Source: Hyaloraphidium curvatum | Lineage: Eukaryota; Monoblepharomycota; Hyaloraphidiomycetes; Hyaloraphidiales; Hyaloraphidiaceae | DNA: 64,000 nt | Direction: 5' to 3' | Assembly: GCA_025558095.1 (NCBI GenBank) | Contig: JAIVFI010000006.1 | Coordinates: 558,001 to 622,000 of the forward strand | In this document: one piece after another, positions 1-9,985 of the stretch | How positions within the stretch are numbered: the first letter of the stretch is position 1 | How the letters are laid out: each line of letters starts with the position of its first letter | Notes under the pieces: model-generated | Seen by the model: only the letters and a program-made list of their open reading frames with translations | Databases searched by the model: none | What the model was told of the DNA's origin: nothing | Translations under genes and position numbers: made by a program

Positions 1-83
1 CACCAGCCCATTTCCGAGGCGGTACATGGAGCCACAACGCTCGGATTCTGGCCCGACGGGCTTTACATTCTAGCGCAACCGAA

Positions 84-2193
84 CTAGTGCTCGCCGAACT
101 GGCTCTCGGTGACACCTGCAGAACGCCCCACAATGCCACGTCAGCACGGTAGACGATGCTCGCCGCCAAACACCCACCCTTGCCCATGGCGGCCGTGGAC
201 GCCACACCGCCCTGCACCGTCTTGATGAGGTTGTCCTTCGCACATCCGAGTCAGCTTCGTGGCATCGTGCCTCCCGGCGCCTCCCACCATGTAGTTCGCA
301 CCGGACCACTTCTGGTGCGCGAGGGTCTCGACCTTGTTCTCGCGCTCCTTCCGCTGGATCATCGAGACGTACGCGTACATGCCGCGCGTGGCGTACTCGC
401 GCGCAAAGGTGTCGATGATGAGCGCTGGCGGTCGCAGAGGTCAGCGGCATCTCTGTGCCGGCATCGCGTGATCCCACCGTCCGAGTGGAAGCCGGCGAGC
501 GTGATGAACTGCCACACGAATCCGAGCTTGCCGAGGTCCCACACGAAAGTCTCCATCTCCTTGTCCGACATGCCCGCCGCGTCCCAGTTGAACGAGGGCG
601 AGAGGTTGTAGGCGAGCTTGGCCCACTACAAGGTTCCGTCAGGCCAGTTTGGGGCTGCAAGCAGAGGAAGGCCCACCGGGTAGACGGCCTTGACGCCCTC
701 GGCAAACTCCTTCGCCTGCGCGTAGATCGGGCTCTTGGTTTCCATCCTAGATCACGGCAGGAACTGGTTGGTGGCGAGCGCAGGCAAAGCTCCCGATGGG
801 ATCCTCACCAAAGAAGATCGGCGTAGGGCGCGTAGGCCACGGCGCGGGCGGTGCAGCACTTGGTACCACCCTGGTACCGGTAGTAGCCCTCGCGGGTGCG
901 CGGCGCATCCTGAACAAGCCGGATCAGACCGGTCCAACCACTGTAAACCATACAGAGCTCACCCAGTCAAAGTGGAATTCCACTCCGGCACCCTTGACGA
1001 ACTCGCGCGCCTCCTCGATCGACATGGAGTCCGCCTTCTCAAGGAACTTTGCGGCGTCCTTGCCCGCCGCCTTGAGGGCGTCGGCAATGGCCTGACCGAA
1101 GGTCATGAGGTTGGCTGGCAGATGAACGCGGAGCCGTCAGCGACGAACGGGCCCGGCGGCCGGGAGACACACCATCAGCGATCCACTGGTCCTCCACCGA
1201 CTGCAGCGCGTCTCCCCGCTTCCCGGCAGCCTGGGCCTCGTCCATGACCGTCACGAGGGGCTTCAGCTTCGGGTTGGTGCTCCCGAGGATGAAGGGGTGG
1301 TCGCGGCGGTCAATCGACGAGGTGATCAGGGTGGCGGCCTCGGCGTCCGTCCTTGCAACAAGCACGTTCTCGACGCCCATGACGTCGAACTGGGGGGGAA
1401 ATGAATGTAGTTTGCGTCTCTCCGTGGGCCTCAGGTGTAAGTTACCTGCAGACGGACCGCGATGAGGCGGTTGATGTGCTCCGAGATGGGGACGAGCACT
1501 TTGCCAGCCATGTGGCCGCACTTTTTCGTGCCGGGGGCCTGGTCTTCCAGGTGAATGCCGGCCGCACCGCGCTCCACGAACATCTTGGCGAGTTTCAGGC
1601 ACGCGGTGATGCCGCCGTGGCCGGTGTCGCCGTCCGCGACGATCGGGCGGAGGTAGTCCACGTAGGGGGCGGCGGCGCGCTTCTCGGCGGACATGCCCAT
1701 CCTCTCCTCGCGCTGCTTGCGGTCGTGGAAGAGCTGCGCAAAGAAGAGCTGCTCGACCTTGTTCGGGACGGTGTCCATGGGGTAGCTGCGGCGCGCGAGT
1801 GAGTCCGCCGGCCGGGCCACGGAGCGAGACGGCCACCCACTCGGCAAGGTCCGGGCCGGGCTCGTTCGAGGTGGACGCCGTCGAAGACGATTGCCAGCCC
1901 GAAACGTAGATGGTCTCGAGGTACTTGCCCATCTGGGTCACCTGGATGGTGTCGAGGGCGCCGAAGGTGTGCGAGGTGGTGCCGTTCTTCTGGTGGCCCT
2001 CCACGATGCCCCAGAGCTTCTTGGCCATCTCGTTCGACGGGTACTGGATGGGCAGCGTGCCCCGCTTGGACACGACGTCGACCGCGGAGTATGGCCGGGT
2101 GACGTTTGCGAAGCGCGGCTTCTTGAACCACTCTTCGACGGCGGCAACCTCCGCGTCGAAGGCGGCCTGCTCCTTGGCGGCAAAGTCGGCCAT
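84..2193 (-). CDS. ICL: Isocitrate lyase (glyoxylate cycle)
   Basis: Cleaves isocitrate to glyoxylate and succinate, allowing growth on acetate or fatty acids. The start (ATG at 2193) opens with [16 protein letters not shown], and the conserved [20 protein letters not shown] block follows. An intron (donor GTGGGT, acceptor CCGCAG near 1790-1850) joins [13 protein letters not shown] in frame. The catalytic signature KKCGHMAGK lies near 1500-1530. Further exons encode [19 protein letters not shown] (about 1310-1385), [20 protein letters not shown], and [19 protein letters not shown] (about 515-570). The last intron (GTGGGTG...CTGCAG) precedes a tiny final exon [10 protein letters not shown]-stop at about 84-116. 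At least five introns are seen. The protein ends in EH, so there is no obvious PTS1 peroxisomal signal. It is divergent from the chitinase-like gene at 2501. Family identity is very secure; individual exon edges between 600 and 1150 are less certain. Confidence 0.93.
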
Positions 2194-2500
2194 GGCTGCG
2201 CGGGATGGAGGGGGGGGCGCGCTGGCGGCGGTGGAGAGGTTGCTTTTTCCGTGGCGTCACGGCGACTCGGCGCCGCCCGCTCACTCTGGCCGCTCGATTT
2301 CACGTGCTGGCACGGAGTTTGGCGTATTACTCGGGATCCGTCGCGTTCCTGCGGTTCTGCGTAGTACTTGGAGTGATGTATTTCGCCTCTTGTTTCCGCG
2401 ATCTCCGCTGCCTGACTGGCCCAGATCGGGCGGTCAATGGGCTCTGTTGTGGGTGGGCGGCGCCGCGCCGCTGACCGGCCCAAACACGCCGAATCTAACC
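2194..2500. promoter_or_regulatory. Divergent intergenic region between ICL and the GH18-like gene
   Basis: This 307-bp stretch separates two divergently transcribed start codons and must hold both promoters and both 5' leaders. I see no convincing TATA box, repeat or RNA gene in it. The ICL-proximal side is G-rich (tctgcgcgggatggagggggggg near 2195-2218), and open frames here are short and have no family resemblance. Confidence 0.4.
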
Positions 2501-4091
2501 ATGCCGACTGCAAAGCTGGCCAAAGCGGCGGCCGCAGTCACTGCCACCGTTCTTTTGCTCGAGTTTGCAGCAAGATGCGAGGGCGCTCTGGCGGTTTCCG
2601 GCCACCAGATGGTGACCTGGTGGGGCTCAAACCGTGCATGGCGGGAGACGCCGCAGATGCAGGAACGCTCCCTGGGCGAGCTGTGTTCCTCCAGCCCGTT
2701 CACCGTCATCAACCTGGCGTACATGGTGGACCACTTCAGCACCCGGGGCCTGCCTGCCCTGGACTTTGCCTTCCATTGCAATGGTTCGTCTTCACCTTAC
2801 CCGGGCTTTGAAACCGCAAGCCAAGGCCCGACGCTGCTGAAGTGCCCGGACATAGAGACGGACATTCTGCTCTGCCAGAGCCTGGGCAAGAGGGTCCTTC
2901 TGTCTGTGTCGCCGTACCACGAGACCCTCGCCTCCGACGGCGACGGAATACGTTCGGCAGAGCAGGTCTGGAACGTTTTTCTGAACGGCCAGTCCCCCTT
3001 TCGACCGTTTGGACGGGCAGTCCTCGACGGAGTCGACCTCTATCAGCGCACGAACGAAAAGGGCTACACGGCCTTTGCGATCCGCCTGCGCCAGCTCATG
3101 GATTCGGACACGACGAAGCAGTACCTGCTTAGCGTCTCGCCAGAATGTGCCTTTCCATCTGCGCGGGTCGGACCCGTCTACGAAAACACGCTCCTGGCTT
3201 CCGCACCGCAGATAGTGGACTATGTGAACGTCATGCACCTGGCCACGCAGGTCTGCAGTTTTGGTTCCGTGGATCGCATCGGATTCTGGAACACGGTGCG
3301 CCAATGGAACACGTGGGCAAAGGGGACCGGCACGGGCATCCGATTCATCACCGGCCTCCCGAGCTGGGGCTGGGGCTTCGAGAGCTGGGTGAATGGCATG
3401 GTGAGTTGGCGGTTGCGAGCAGTTGATCACGGGGCGGAGGCTTTATGCGTGCCAACAGGTCGGCGACTTCATCTATCCCGACGATCTCGGCAACGTGACG
3501 CAGACTTTGAACTCTTTGGAGGCCTTTGCAGGAGTCGGTCTCTACGACGCCTCCTACGAGTTCAACAACATCCCCTGCGAAGATCGGCAGGAGCGATACA
3601 GCCAAATCATTGACGCTATGCTATCAACGGCCGGGAGCACGGGCGAGCTTGGCTGTCGGACCCGCACATCTCCCCCGATCGTTTCGGGGCAGCCCCAACC
3701 CCAGCAATCATCGCGAACGACAGCCGTTTCGCGCCCAACCGGCAGCACGCGCCAGCCGAACAATGCAACGTGCTCGGGATCGTGGTGGTGCTCCAGCAGC
3801 GGATCGAACGGAGGGGAGGACGAACAGCTGGCACCGCAGCAATCCGGCCTGTCAACAGGTGCTATTTCGGGGATCGCAGTTGGCTGCGGTGCATTGGTCC
3901 TCGTCGGGGCGGGCGCGATCCTCTACACGCGCCGCCGGAAAGCACGTGGGAGAACCGAGGAAGAAGCGGGTGGGCCAAAAGATGGATCGGCAAAGGAATC
4001 GAGCGCTCCCCAAGTCATCAAGAAGAGCAGCTCGGTTGGACCAGCTCCATTCAATAGGTCCCATTCACGGATCGTTCTTGACCGCTCTTGA
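2501..4091 (+). CDS. GH18 chitinase-like type I membrane protein, probably inactive
   Basis: ATG at 2501 begins a signal-peptide-like N terminus (AKAAAAVTATVLLLEFAA). The fold matches class III (GH18) chitinases: a first strand with TWWGSN, then VINLAYMVDHF, KCPDIETDILLCQSLGKRVLLSVS, a catalytic-strand segment, and FITGLPSWGWGFESW. One intron (GTGAGT at about 3401 to CAACAG at about 3461) joins NGM to VGDFIYPDDLGNV. Where active GH18 enzymes carry DGxDxDxE, this protein has DGVDLYQ, so the acid/base Glu is Gln and the third Asp is Tyr. It should therefore bind rather than cleave sugar. A Ser/Thr-rich stalk is followed by a membrane segment (ISGIAVGCGALVLVGAGAIL) and a basic cytoplasmic tail (YTRRRKARGR). 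It converges on RPN5, with 66 bp between the stop codons. The GH18 fold is inferred by eye. Confidence 0.75.
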
Positions 4092-4157
4092 TGAGTGACA
4101 GGGACGCCGAGCGGAGTTGCTGGGCAGTGAACGTGTGTAGGATTTCAGTGACGGAGA

Positions 4158-6005
4158 TCACGACTCTACCGCCTTTGCTAAAGCCAGCGAAACCTGCATC
4201 TCCTCCTTGACGATGTAGTGCGTGCTCTTGGCTATCAGCTCGAGCACACCCTTGACGTCGTTCGACCAGTCGTTGAGCATGGTGTTCGGGTCCCTCTTCT
4301 GCTCAAAGTTCACGATCCCCGTGGGCCGATCTATCCGTGCCCATATGGTTTTCGAGACAACAAGCTTGGACAGGTACTCCTCCGTTTCCTGTGCCGAAGG
4401 TTCAGCCTGCGAGCAAAAAAGAGAGCAGTGCAACACCAACTGCCTCGTTCAAGTCCAAAAGCTGCGTCATGCGTTTGAGGGATATCTTGGTATAGTACTG
4501 GGCAATCACCCGGATGTTCTGCGAGCCGACAAGAGTGTTAGCGGTCCACGAAATAAAGGCACCGCCTCCCCTAGCTTCCCACATGTTCAATGACTCGCTT
4601 GTGCAGTTCCTTCAACCGCTCCCGCCCTTCGTCCGTCTTCAAGTCAAACACAAAAGAGCTCTTCAGATCAGGGCCGTAGATCTCCTCCACCTTCGACCAT
4701 CTCATGAGCTCCCGAGTGGTGAAGTTCTTGAGCAGTTCCCTGGTGTGCGCGTTTGAGCGGGCTCCCATCCACCAACGCCGGCGGCAGCTCACTTGTAGAG
4801 GGCGATCTTGGACAGATTGGGGTCCTCGCTGACGCGCGCTATCAAATCCGACTGCTCGTTGTCGTACGGGGAGAGGATGACGAAAAGGACAATGTTGCGG
4901 AGCGTCTGCAGGCGAGGTCATCATGAGCCCTGCGAAGAAAACGAACGAGTGGCACATGCCTCGGCCATTTTTGCGGGGTCGTCCTTGACGGACTTCGAGT
5001 CATAGATCTGCCTGTAGTACTTGCAGACGTCGATGTAGGACTTTTCGTGGAGCGCGTACTGGATCATGAGGTCGTAAAACCGCAGCTTGAGATCCTGTAG
5101 GGCCGCGAATGAGGTCTGCCACGCGGGAGCCCTCCGGCCGAAGTACCTCGTTCTCGGGTTGCTCAAAGAAGCGCGTGCTGATCTTTCGGCTAATGATCTG
5201 CATCCTGACGTAATCCTTCTTCAGCAAGCAAATGCGCATTTGCTCGAGGATAAAGTCTGTCTTCTCCCGCCGCTCCATCGAGCCGAAAGTCTCTACCTGC
5301 AGGGTGGATGGGCGGTGAGGCCACGCAACCTCTCCAAAACCGGACGCAACCCGCCTGCAAGTCTTGCAGGATCTCCGCGGCTTCGTCAATCTTCCCCTCG
5401 TCTTCCTTGATCTTTGCCAGCGTCCGCGTCAGCCGGGCCCGTTCCACCTCGACGTAGATCTTCCCCTCGGTGATGGTCCGCAGGGTCTCGATCAGCTCCA
5501 ACTTTGTCGACATGTCCTCGGCTTTGTCGACGAATGAAATAGCCTCCTGCACCATCTTGGACACGGCCTAAAGAAGGATCACCGTGTTGGCCGGTCTCCG
5601 CGCCGTGCCGACTCGCGCCCATTCACCCCTTTCAGTAGCCCGTGCTTTTTCGAGAGAAGCACGAGATGCTCGTTCAGCAACTTCCAGTCCTTAGCGTCGT
5701 GGCAGAGGGATATGATCTGCACCAGCACCCGGCCGTTGGAGGCCACGTCCGCCGACTACCCCCGCTCGGTCAGTGCCGGCCGCGTCCGAGTCTTTCGAGC
5801 TCTCACCGTCCTCGTCTGCTTCTCGAGCACAAGCAGCGACTCCAGAGCATCGTGGAGGCGCCCTGCCTGGGCGAGCGCTACCGCCTTGGGGAGCTCCTCG
5901 TCCACCTTCCGGGATTCACCATCACGTCCACGTCGACCAAACGAGTCCGGCGCCGGACCCAACCTCCTTCGTGAAATCCTTCTCCTGCTTCGGCGCGTCC
6001 GTCAT
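4158..6005 (-). CDS. RPN5: 26S proteasome regulatory lid subunit RPN5 (PSMD12)
   Basis: A scaffold subunit of the 19S lid. The start is ATG at 6005 ([14 protein letters not shown]); an intron then leads to [18 protein letters not shown]. Successive exons read from the minus strand include [120 protein letters not shown] and [20 protein letters not shown]. The last is the winged-helix part of the PCI domain. The C terminus ends in [10 protein letters not shown] at 4158. The order and spacing match PSMD12/Rpn5 along its length, with roughly eight short introns. It starts 101 bp from the divergent DARS gene. Confidence 0.93.
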
Positions 6006-6106
6006 CGTGCCTCGCACCGGATGACGCGTCCGAGGGTCGAAGACGGGTCGGATTGTGATTGAGAATCGCGAGACGCGCCGCGGCGAGAAGTCTGCTCCAC
6101 CAAAAC
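6006..6106. promoter_or_regulatory. Bidirectional promoter between RPN5 and DARS
   Basis: Only 101 bp separate the RPN5 ATG (minus strand) from the DARS ATG (plus strand), so both core promoters and leaders must lie here. No TATA-like box is evident by eye. Inferred from gene geometry only. Confidence 0.4.
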
Positions 6107-8337
6107 ATGGCCGACCAGAACAGGGCTCTCGAGGCCGCGGTGGACGCCGCAGTCGAGGAACTGGCATCTGCAAGCCTCTCGTAAGTTTCATCGCGGCAAG
6201 CTTTGGCGCTCCGGCTGATGCGATGCGATCCAGCAAGGAACCGGAGGCGGCTCCGTCCAAGAAAGCGCTGAAAAAGCAGCAGGTACACAATGCCGTACGG
6301 CCTGCCGCCTGGGGGACTCATATCCTTCTTGAAACGCAGGAGAAAGAGGAGAAGGAGCGCAAAAAGGCGGAAACGGCCGCTCGTCTGGAAGCGGAACGTG
6401 CTGCGAGGGAAGCGAACGAAGCGGTAAAGCGGGCCCGCGGACTGTCATGCGTCACACGGTTCATGATCGATTCGCACATAGGACTACTCGGTTGGCAAGT
6501 ATGGGAAGATGCCCCTGAATCAGTCGCAGGAGAGGACAGGGAAGCAGCGAACGCGGCTTGGAGACCTGGGAATGGAGAAGGTCGGGCAGACCGTTCTTCT
6601 CCGGGCGCGATTGCACAATGTTCGGGCCGTCGGTGGGGAGGCACACCTGCGGAGCAGCTTGAAGCTCCCTGATCCCGCGACTGTCGTGCAGGCTCGAAGA
6701 GGGTATTCCTGGTGCTCCGCGAGAAGTTCGACACGGTGCAGGCCGTCTTGACGGCTGACGCCGAGAACGTCAGCAAGCAAATGCTCAAATGGGCCGGGGC
6801 CTTGGCGTGCGAGAGCATTGTGCTGGTCGAGGCTGAGCTCGTCAAGGCGCTTGAACCGGTCAAGAGCTGTTCAGTTCAGGACGTGGAGCTGAAGATCCTT
6901 ACTGTGGGGGCCGCTCGAGGTCTTGGGTCTTGGGAGGATGGCGGCCTGACCTTTATCCAACAGCTTCGCCAAGAGAGTGCGTCGGAGCCTCGGCTTCCAT
7001 TCTCTTTAGAGGATGCCTCGCAACCCGACGAGGCCGATTCGACTCCCCGGGTTTACCTCGACACGCGGTTGGACAACAGGGTCATCGACCTTCGAGTAGG
7101 TTTGCCGGCGCAGCAACGGGACGGACGGGTCCTTACGTTGCACTGCAGACGACCGCGAACCAGGCAATTTTCAGGATACAGGCCGGCGTCGTCCGATTGT
7201 TCCGAGAGTTCCTTGATGGGCAGCAGTTCACGGAGATCCATACCCCCAAGATCATCCCTGCTGCGAGCGAAGGGGGCGCGAACGTCTTCAAAGTCTCATA
7301 CTTCAAAGGTGAGGGCCACGACGGCGAGGTGTGCGATTCTAGCTGAACCATCTTCCAGGGGAGGCTTTCCTTGCCCAATCGCCGCAGCTGTACAAGCAGA
7401 TGTGCATTTGCGCGGATTTCGAAAGGGTGTACGAGATAGCACCGGTTTTCCGAGCGGAGAACTCGTTCACGCATCGGCACATGACGGAGTTTGTCGGCCT
7501 GGATCTCGAGATGGCTTTCCAGGAGCACTACCACGAGGTGCGACGCCTCTTGCGTGTTTCGCTTGGGCCTGTCACTTACGCGCTAGCTCCTCAGGTCCTT
7601 GACATCTTCGACCAGATGTTTGTTTACATCTTTGAAGGCCTCAAGACCCGCTACGCGGCGGAGATGGAGGCGATTCAACGCCAGTACCCGTTTGCCGAGT
7701 TCCAATACCTTCCTAAGTCTTTGCGCTTGCAATACAAGGACGGCATCCAGATGCTCCGCGAGGCCGGCGTGGAAATCGGCGACCACGACGACATGAACAC
7801 GGAGCAGGAGCGAAAGCTCGGCCGCCTCGTGAAGGAGAAGTATGGCACGGACTTCTATATGCTCGACAAGTTTCCGTTGGCCGTGCGACCGTTCTACACT
7901 ATGCCGGACCCGGTCAACCAGGTGGGCATCGGCTTTGTGGTTGGCCCCGCGACCCGTTAACTTCAGATCATCCCTTCAGGGCTACTCCAACTCGTACGAC
8001 TTCTTCATTCGCGGCGAGGAGATCTTGTCGGGGGCGCAACGTATACACGACCCCGCTCTGCTCAAGGAGAGGGCCGAGGCGCACGGCGTGGACCTGAAGA
8101 CCATTCAAGGATACCTGGATGCCTTCCGCTACGGCGTGCCTCCGCACGCAGGAGGTGGAATTGGTGCGTCGGCGCGGTGCGACGGGATTGCTCGAGGTGT
8201 TGACACCGAACGCAGGGTTGGAACGGGTCGTCATGCTCTACCTCAACCTGGGCAACATCCGCAAGACGTCTATGTACCCCAGGGATCCTCACAGGGTACG
8301 TGGGCTCGTGTACGGTTCTCGCGACACACTTGTCTGA
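6107..8337 (+). CDS. DARS1: Cytosolic aspartyl-tRNA synthetase (class IIb)
   Basis: Charges tRNA-Asp. The start is ATG at 6107 ([19 protein letters not shown]). A Lys/Glu/Ala-rich N-terminal extension ([20 protein letters not shown]) is typical of eukaryotic cytosolic class IIb enzymes. The OB-fold anticodon-binding domain follows ([33 protein letters not shown]). The catalytic core shows [20 protein letters not shown] and [20 protein letters not shown]. Motif 2 is [19 protein letters not shown] at about 7450-7507, and motif 3 is [20 protein letters not shown] at about 8216-8275, ending PRDPHR. There are about eight introns. The last codons (8286-8337) may be translated read-through of a small terminal exon. 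It lies 67 bp upstream of the next plus-strand ORF. Confidence 0.94.
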
Positions 8338-8404
8338 TGTGTTGGTTCGGGAACAGGTCACACCGTAGCGAGGCTGTAATGCTGACGCTAACGCGGTTCC
8401 GCGG

Positions 8405-9685
8405 GTGATGATCACACAGAAACTGACACTCGCACCGTGTCCAATGCCCGTCGCCGGTCCGCGCCTCCTTCTCGCTCTTGCGTTGATCGCGCTCAAGCAA
8501 CGACCCATCGAGTGGGATGTCCGAGGATATCTCGAGTTGCTTGCCGGCGGAGGCGAAGCGTCGAACCCAGCTGGCCCCACACTCGTGTCTCTCCGGGAGC
8601 AGCTGGCGAGACTCCAGCGGCGTTGCTCCGAGCTGGAACTCCTGGTCGACTCGAAGCAGATACCGGCGACGCGGACCGAGGCGGGCGCTCCGTGCGCGGC
8701 GGGCGTGACGAATCCTCGCTCCGATCTCGGAGACAATGCCGGTGCTGCCACGTCGAAGACGCGTCCCAATGAGACCGTCGCGCGTCAGATAGCGCACAGG
8801 ATCGTAGAGAGGGAGGACGTCACCCTAGTGAAGCTGGATCTGATATTCGCGGTCGAGCAATTGTGCACCGCTTTCGCGCGAGCTCTGCAAGGCGAGGACG
8901 ACGGAGACGCCGAATCAAAGGACGGAGGAGCCGCCGAACTTAAGGAGTTCTTCGACCACTTTATGTGCTTGGCTGAAAGACTCACTTACCGTAGGCGCGC
9001 CGCGAAAAGTCGAAGGCGCGTCACAAATGCCACGTCACCCACAGAGCAAAGATCGTTGGGGCGTCACGATCAGGTCGATTTATCCTTCAGATGCGCCCAC
9101 ATACTCGGCAAGCTCATTGATGCAATTCCTGCTGTCGTTTCAAGGACCCTGGACAACGAACAGTGGCCGGACTTGGCTGCAGAGTCTTCAGGCATGACTT
9201 CCAGCAATCCACCGCGGGAGGAGCTTCTGCTGCAGTGCATCGACGTCACAGCCAGCATCCATCCTACCCTTTCCGCACTTGCTATCCTCCTGCTTGCTAA
9301 GCTTGTGCACAGCACTCTGCTGAGCTCAGGACTTGGGGAACCAAGTACGCACACCATCTTCCGGGTGCTTGATCTGGGCCAGAAACTGTTGCATCGGTTC
9401 TCCAGTGGAGATGATTTGTATTTCATGGACAGAGCAACGATTGGTAGGCCGGATCAATCTGCGTGCGTGTACTTTTGTTTTGATCTCGTGGCCGCAGAAA
9501 GGGCACATGAGGTGGTTGCAGCCTCGTTGGATATCGTACAAGGCAGTGATGATGCTCTTCTGACGCTTCTTCTTCTGCGTTTGTCACACTTTCATGCTTG
9601 TTTCCAACATGTCCTCCCTGCCTCAGGTCAAAGCCCTTTTCAGGCAACATGTCCCAGTGAACCTTGCAAATCTGTATTTGCTTAG
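8405..9685 (+). CDS. MEI4/PRD2-like candidate (meiotic double-strand-break factor)
   Basis: A single-exon ORF of 426 residues. The N terminus has a short hydrophobic [14 protein letters not shown] segment, then RGYLELLAG, then a predicted coiled coil ([22 protein letters not shown]). This order (hydrophobic ALALA-I-K motif, then Y-x-E-x-L, then coiled coil) resembles the N-terminal signature of MEI4 proteins, which assist Spo11 in starting meiotic recombination, and the length is similar (about 390 residues in vertebrates). The rest is helical and Leu-rich ([37 protein letters not shown]), with no catalytic motif. The resemblance is remembered and short, so it is a candidate only. A diverged fragment of this gene lies inverted at 24315-24560. 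Retroelements begin 71 bp after its stop. Confidence 0.4.
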   Translation: MMITQKLTLAPCPMPVAGPRLLLALALIALKQRPIEWDVRGYLELLAGGGEASNPAGPTLVSLREQLARLQRRCSELELLVDSKQIPATRTEAGAPCAAGVTNPRSDLGDNAGAATSKTRPNETVARQIAHRIVEREDVTLVKLDLIFAVEQLCTAFARALQGEDDGDAESKDGGAAELKEFFDHFMCLAERLTYRRRAAKSRRRVTNATSPTEQRSLGRHDQVDLSFRCAHILGKLIDAIPAVVSRTLDNEQWPDLAAESSGMTSSNPPREELLLQCIDVTASIHPTLSALAILLLAKLVHSTLLSSGLGEPSTHTIFRVLDLGQKLLHRFSSGDDLYFMDRATIGRPDQSACVYFCFDLVAAERAHEVVAASLDIVQGSDDALLTLLLLRLSHFHACFQHVLPASGQSPFQATCPSEPCKSVFA

Positions 9686-9756
9686 CTTCACACTAGATCA
9701 AAGGTAGCCACCCCGTTCCGTCCGGGAAGCTAGAGGCCTGATGTCGGCTGTGAGAT

Positions 9757-9985
9757 CATAGAATAGTATTGGTGACCCGGACCTGCCCCTGGCTTGGCCA
9801 CTGTTACACCATCAGTTTGCTGCTATTTTGAAGTTTGTTGTCGTGCATCTTTTTCACTTTCCCCGTTTTCTGTCCTTCATGGACTTTAAGATGAAGCTGG
9901 CAATGGAGTTGAGGGCCTTCTCCTTCTGCCGCCTCACTTTGATCGTGGGCTCGAACTCCTTGATGATAAGAGCCCAGAGCCACGG
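9757..9985 (-). mobile_element. LINE 3' end fragment, inverted
   Basis: Read on the minus strand, this gives the same C terminus and 3' UTR as the LINE at 9986-12999: SIASFILKSMKDRK in a short ORF, then a tract ending in caatactattctat. It points away from the adjacent forward copy, so the two fragments are head to head. It is diverged from the forward copy by several substitutions and small indels. Confidence 0.75.

Noticed and set aside
1039-2193. 384-codon minus-strand frame as a complete isocitrate lyase
   Set aside because: Its middle and end are out-of-frame intron read-through (Arg/Pro-rich). The enzyme must be assembled from several exons down to position 84.
1910-3613. Plus-strand ORF of 567 codons
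   Set aside because: Only the part after 2501 has protein-family character (the GH18-like protein). The first third is antisense to isocitrate lyase, and the end is intron read-through.
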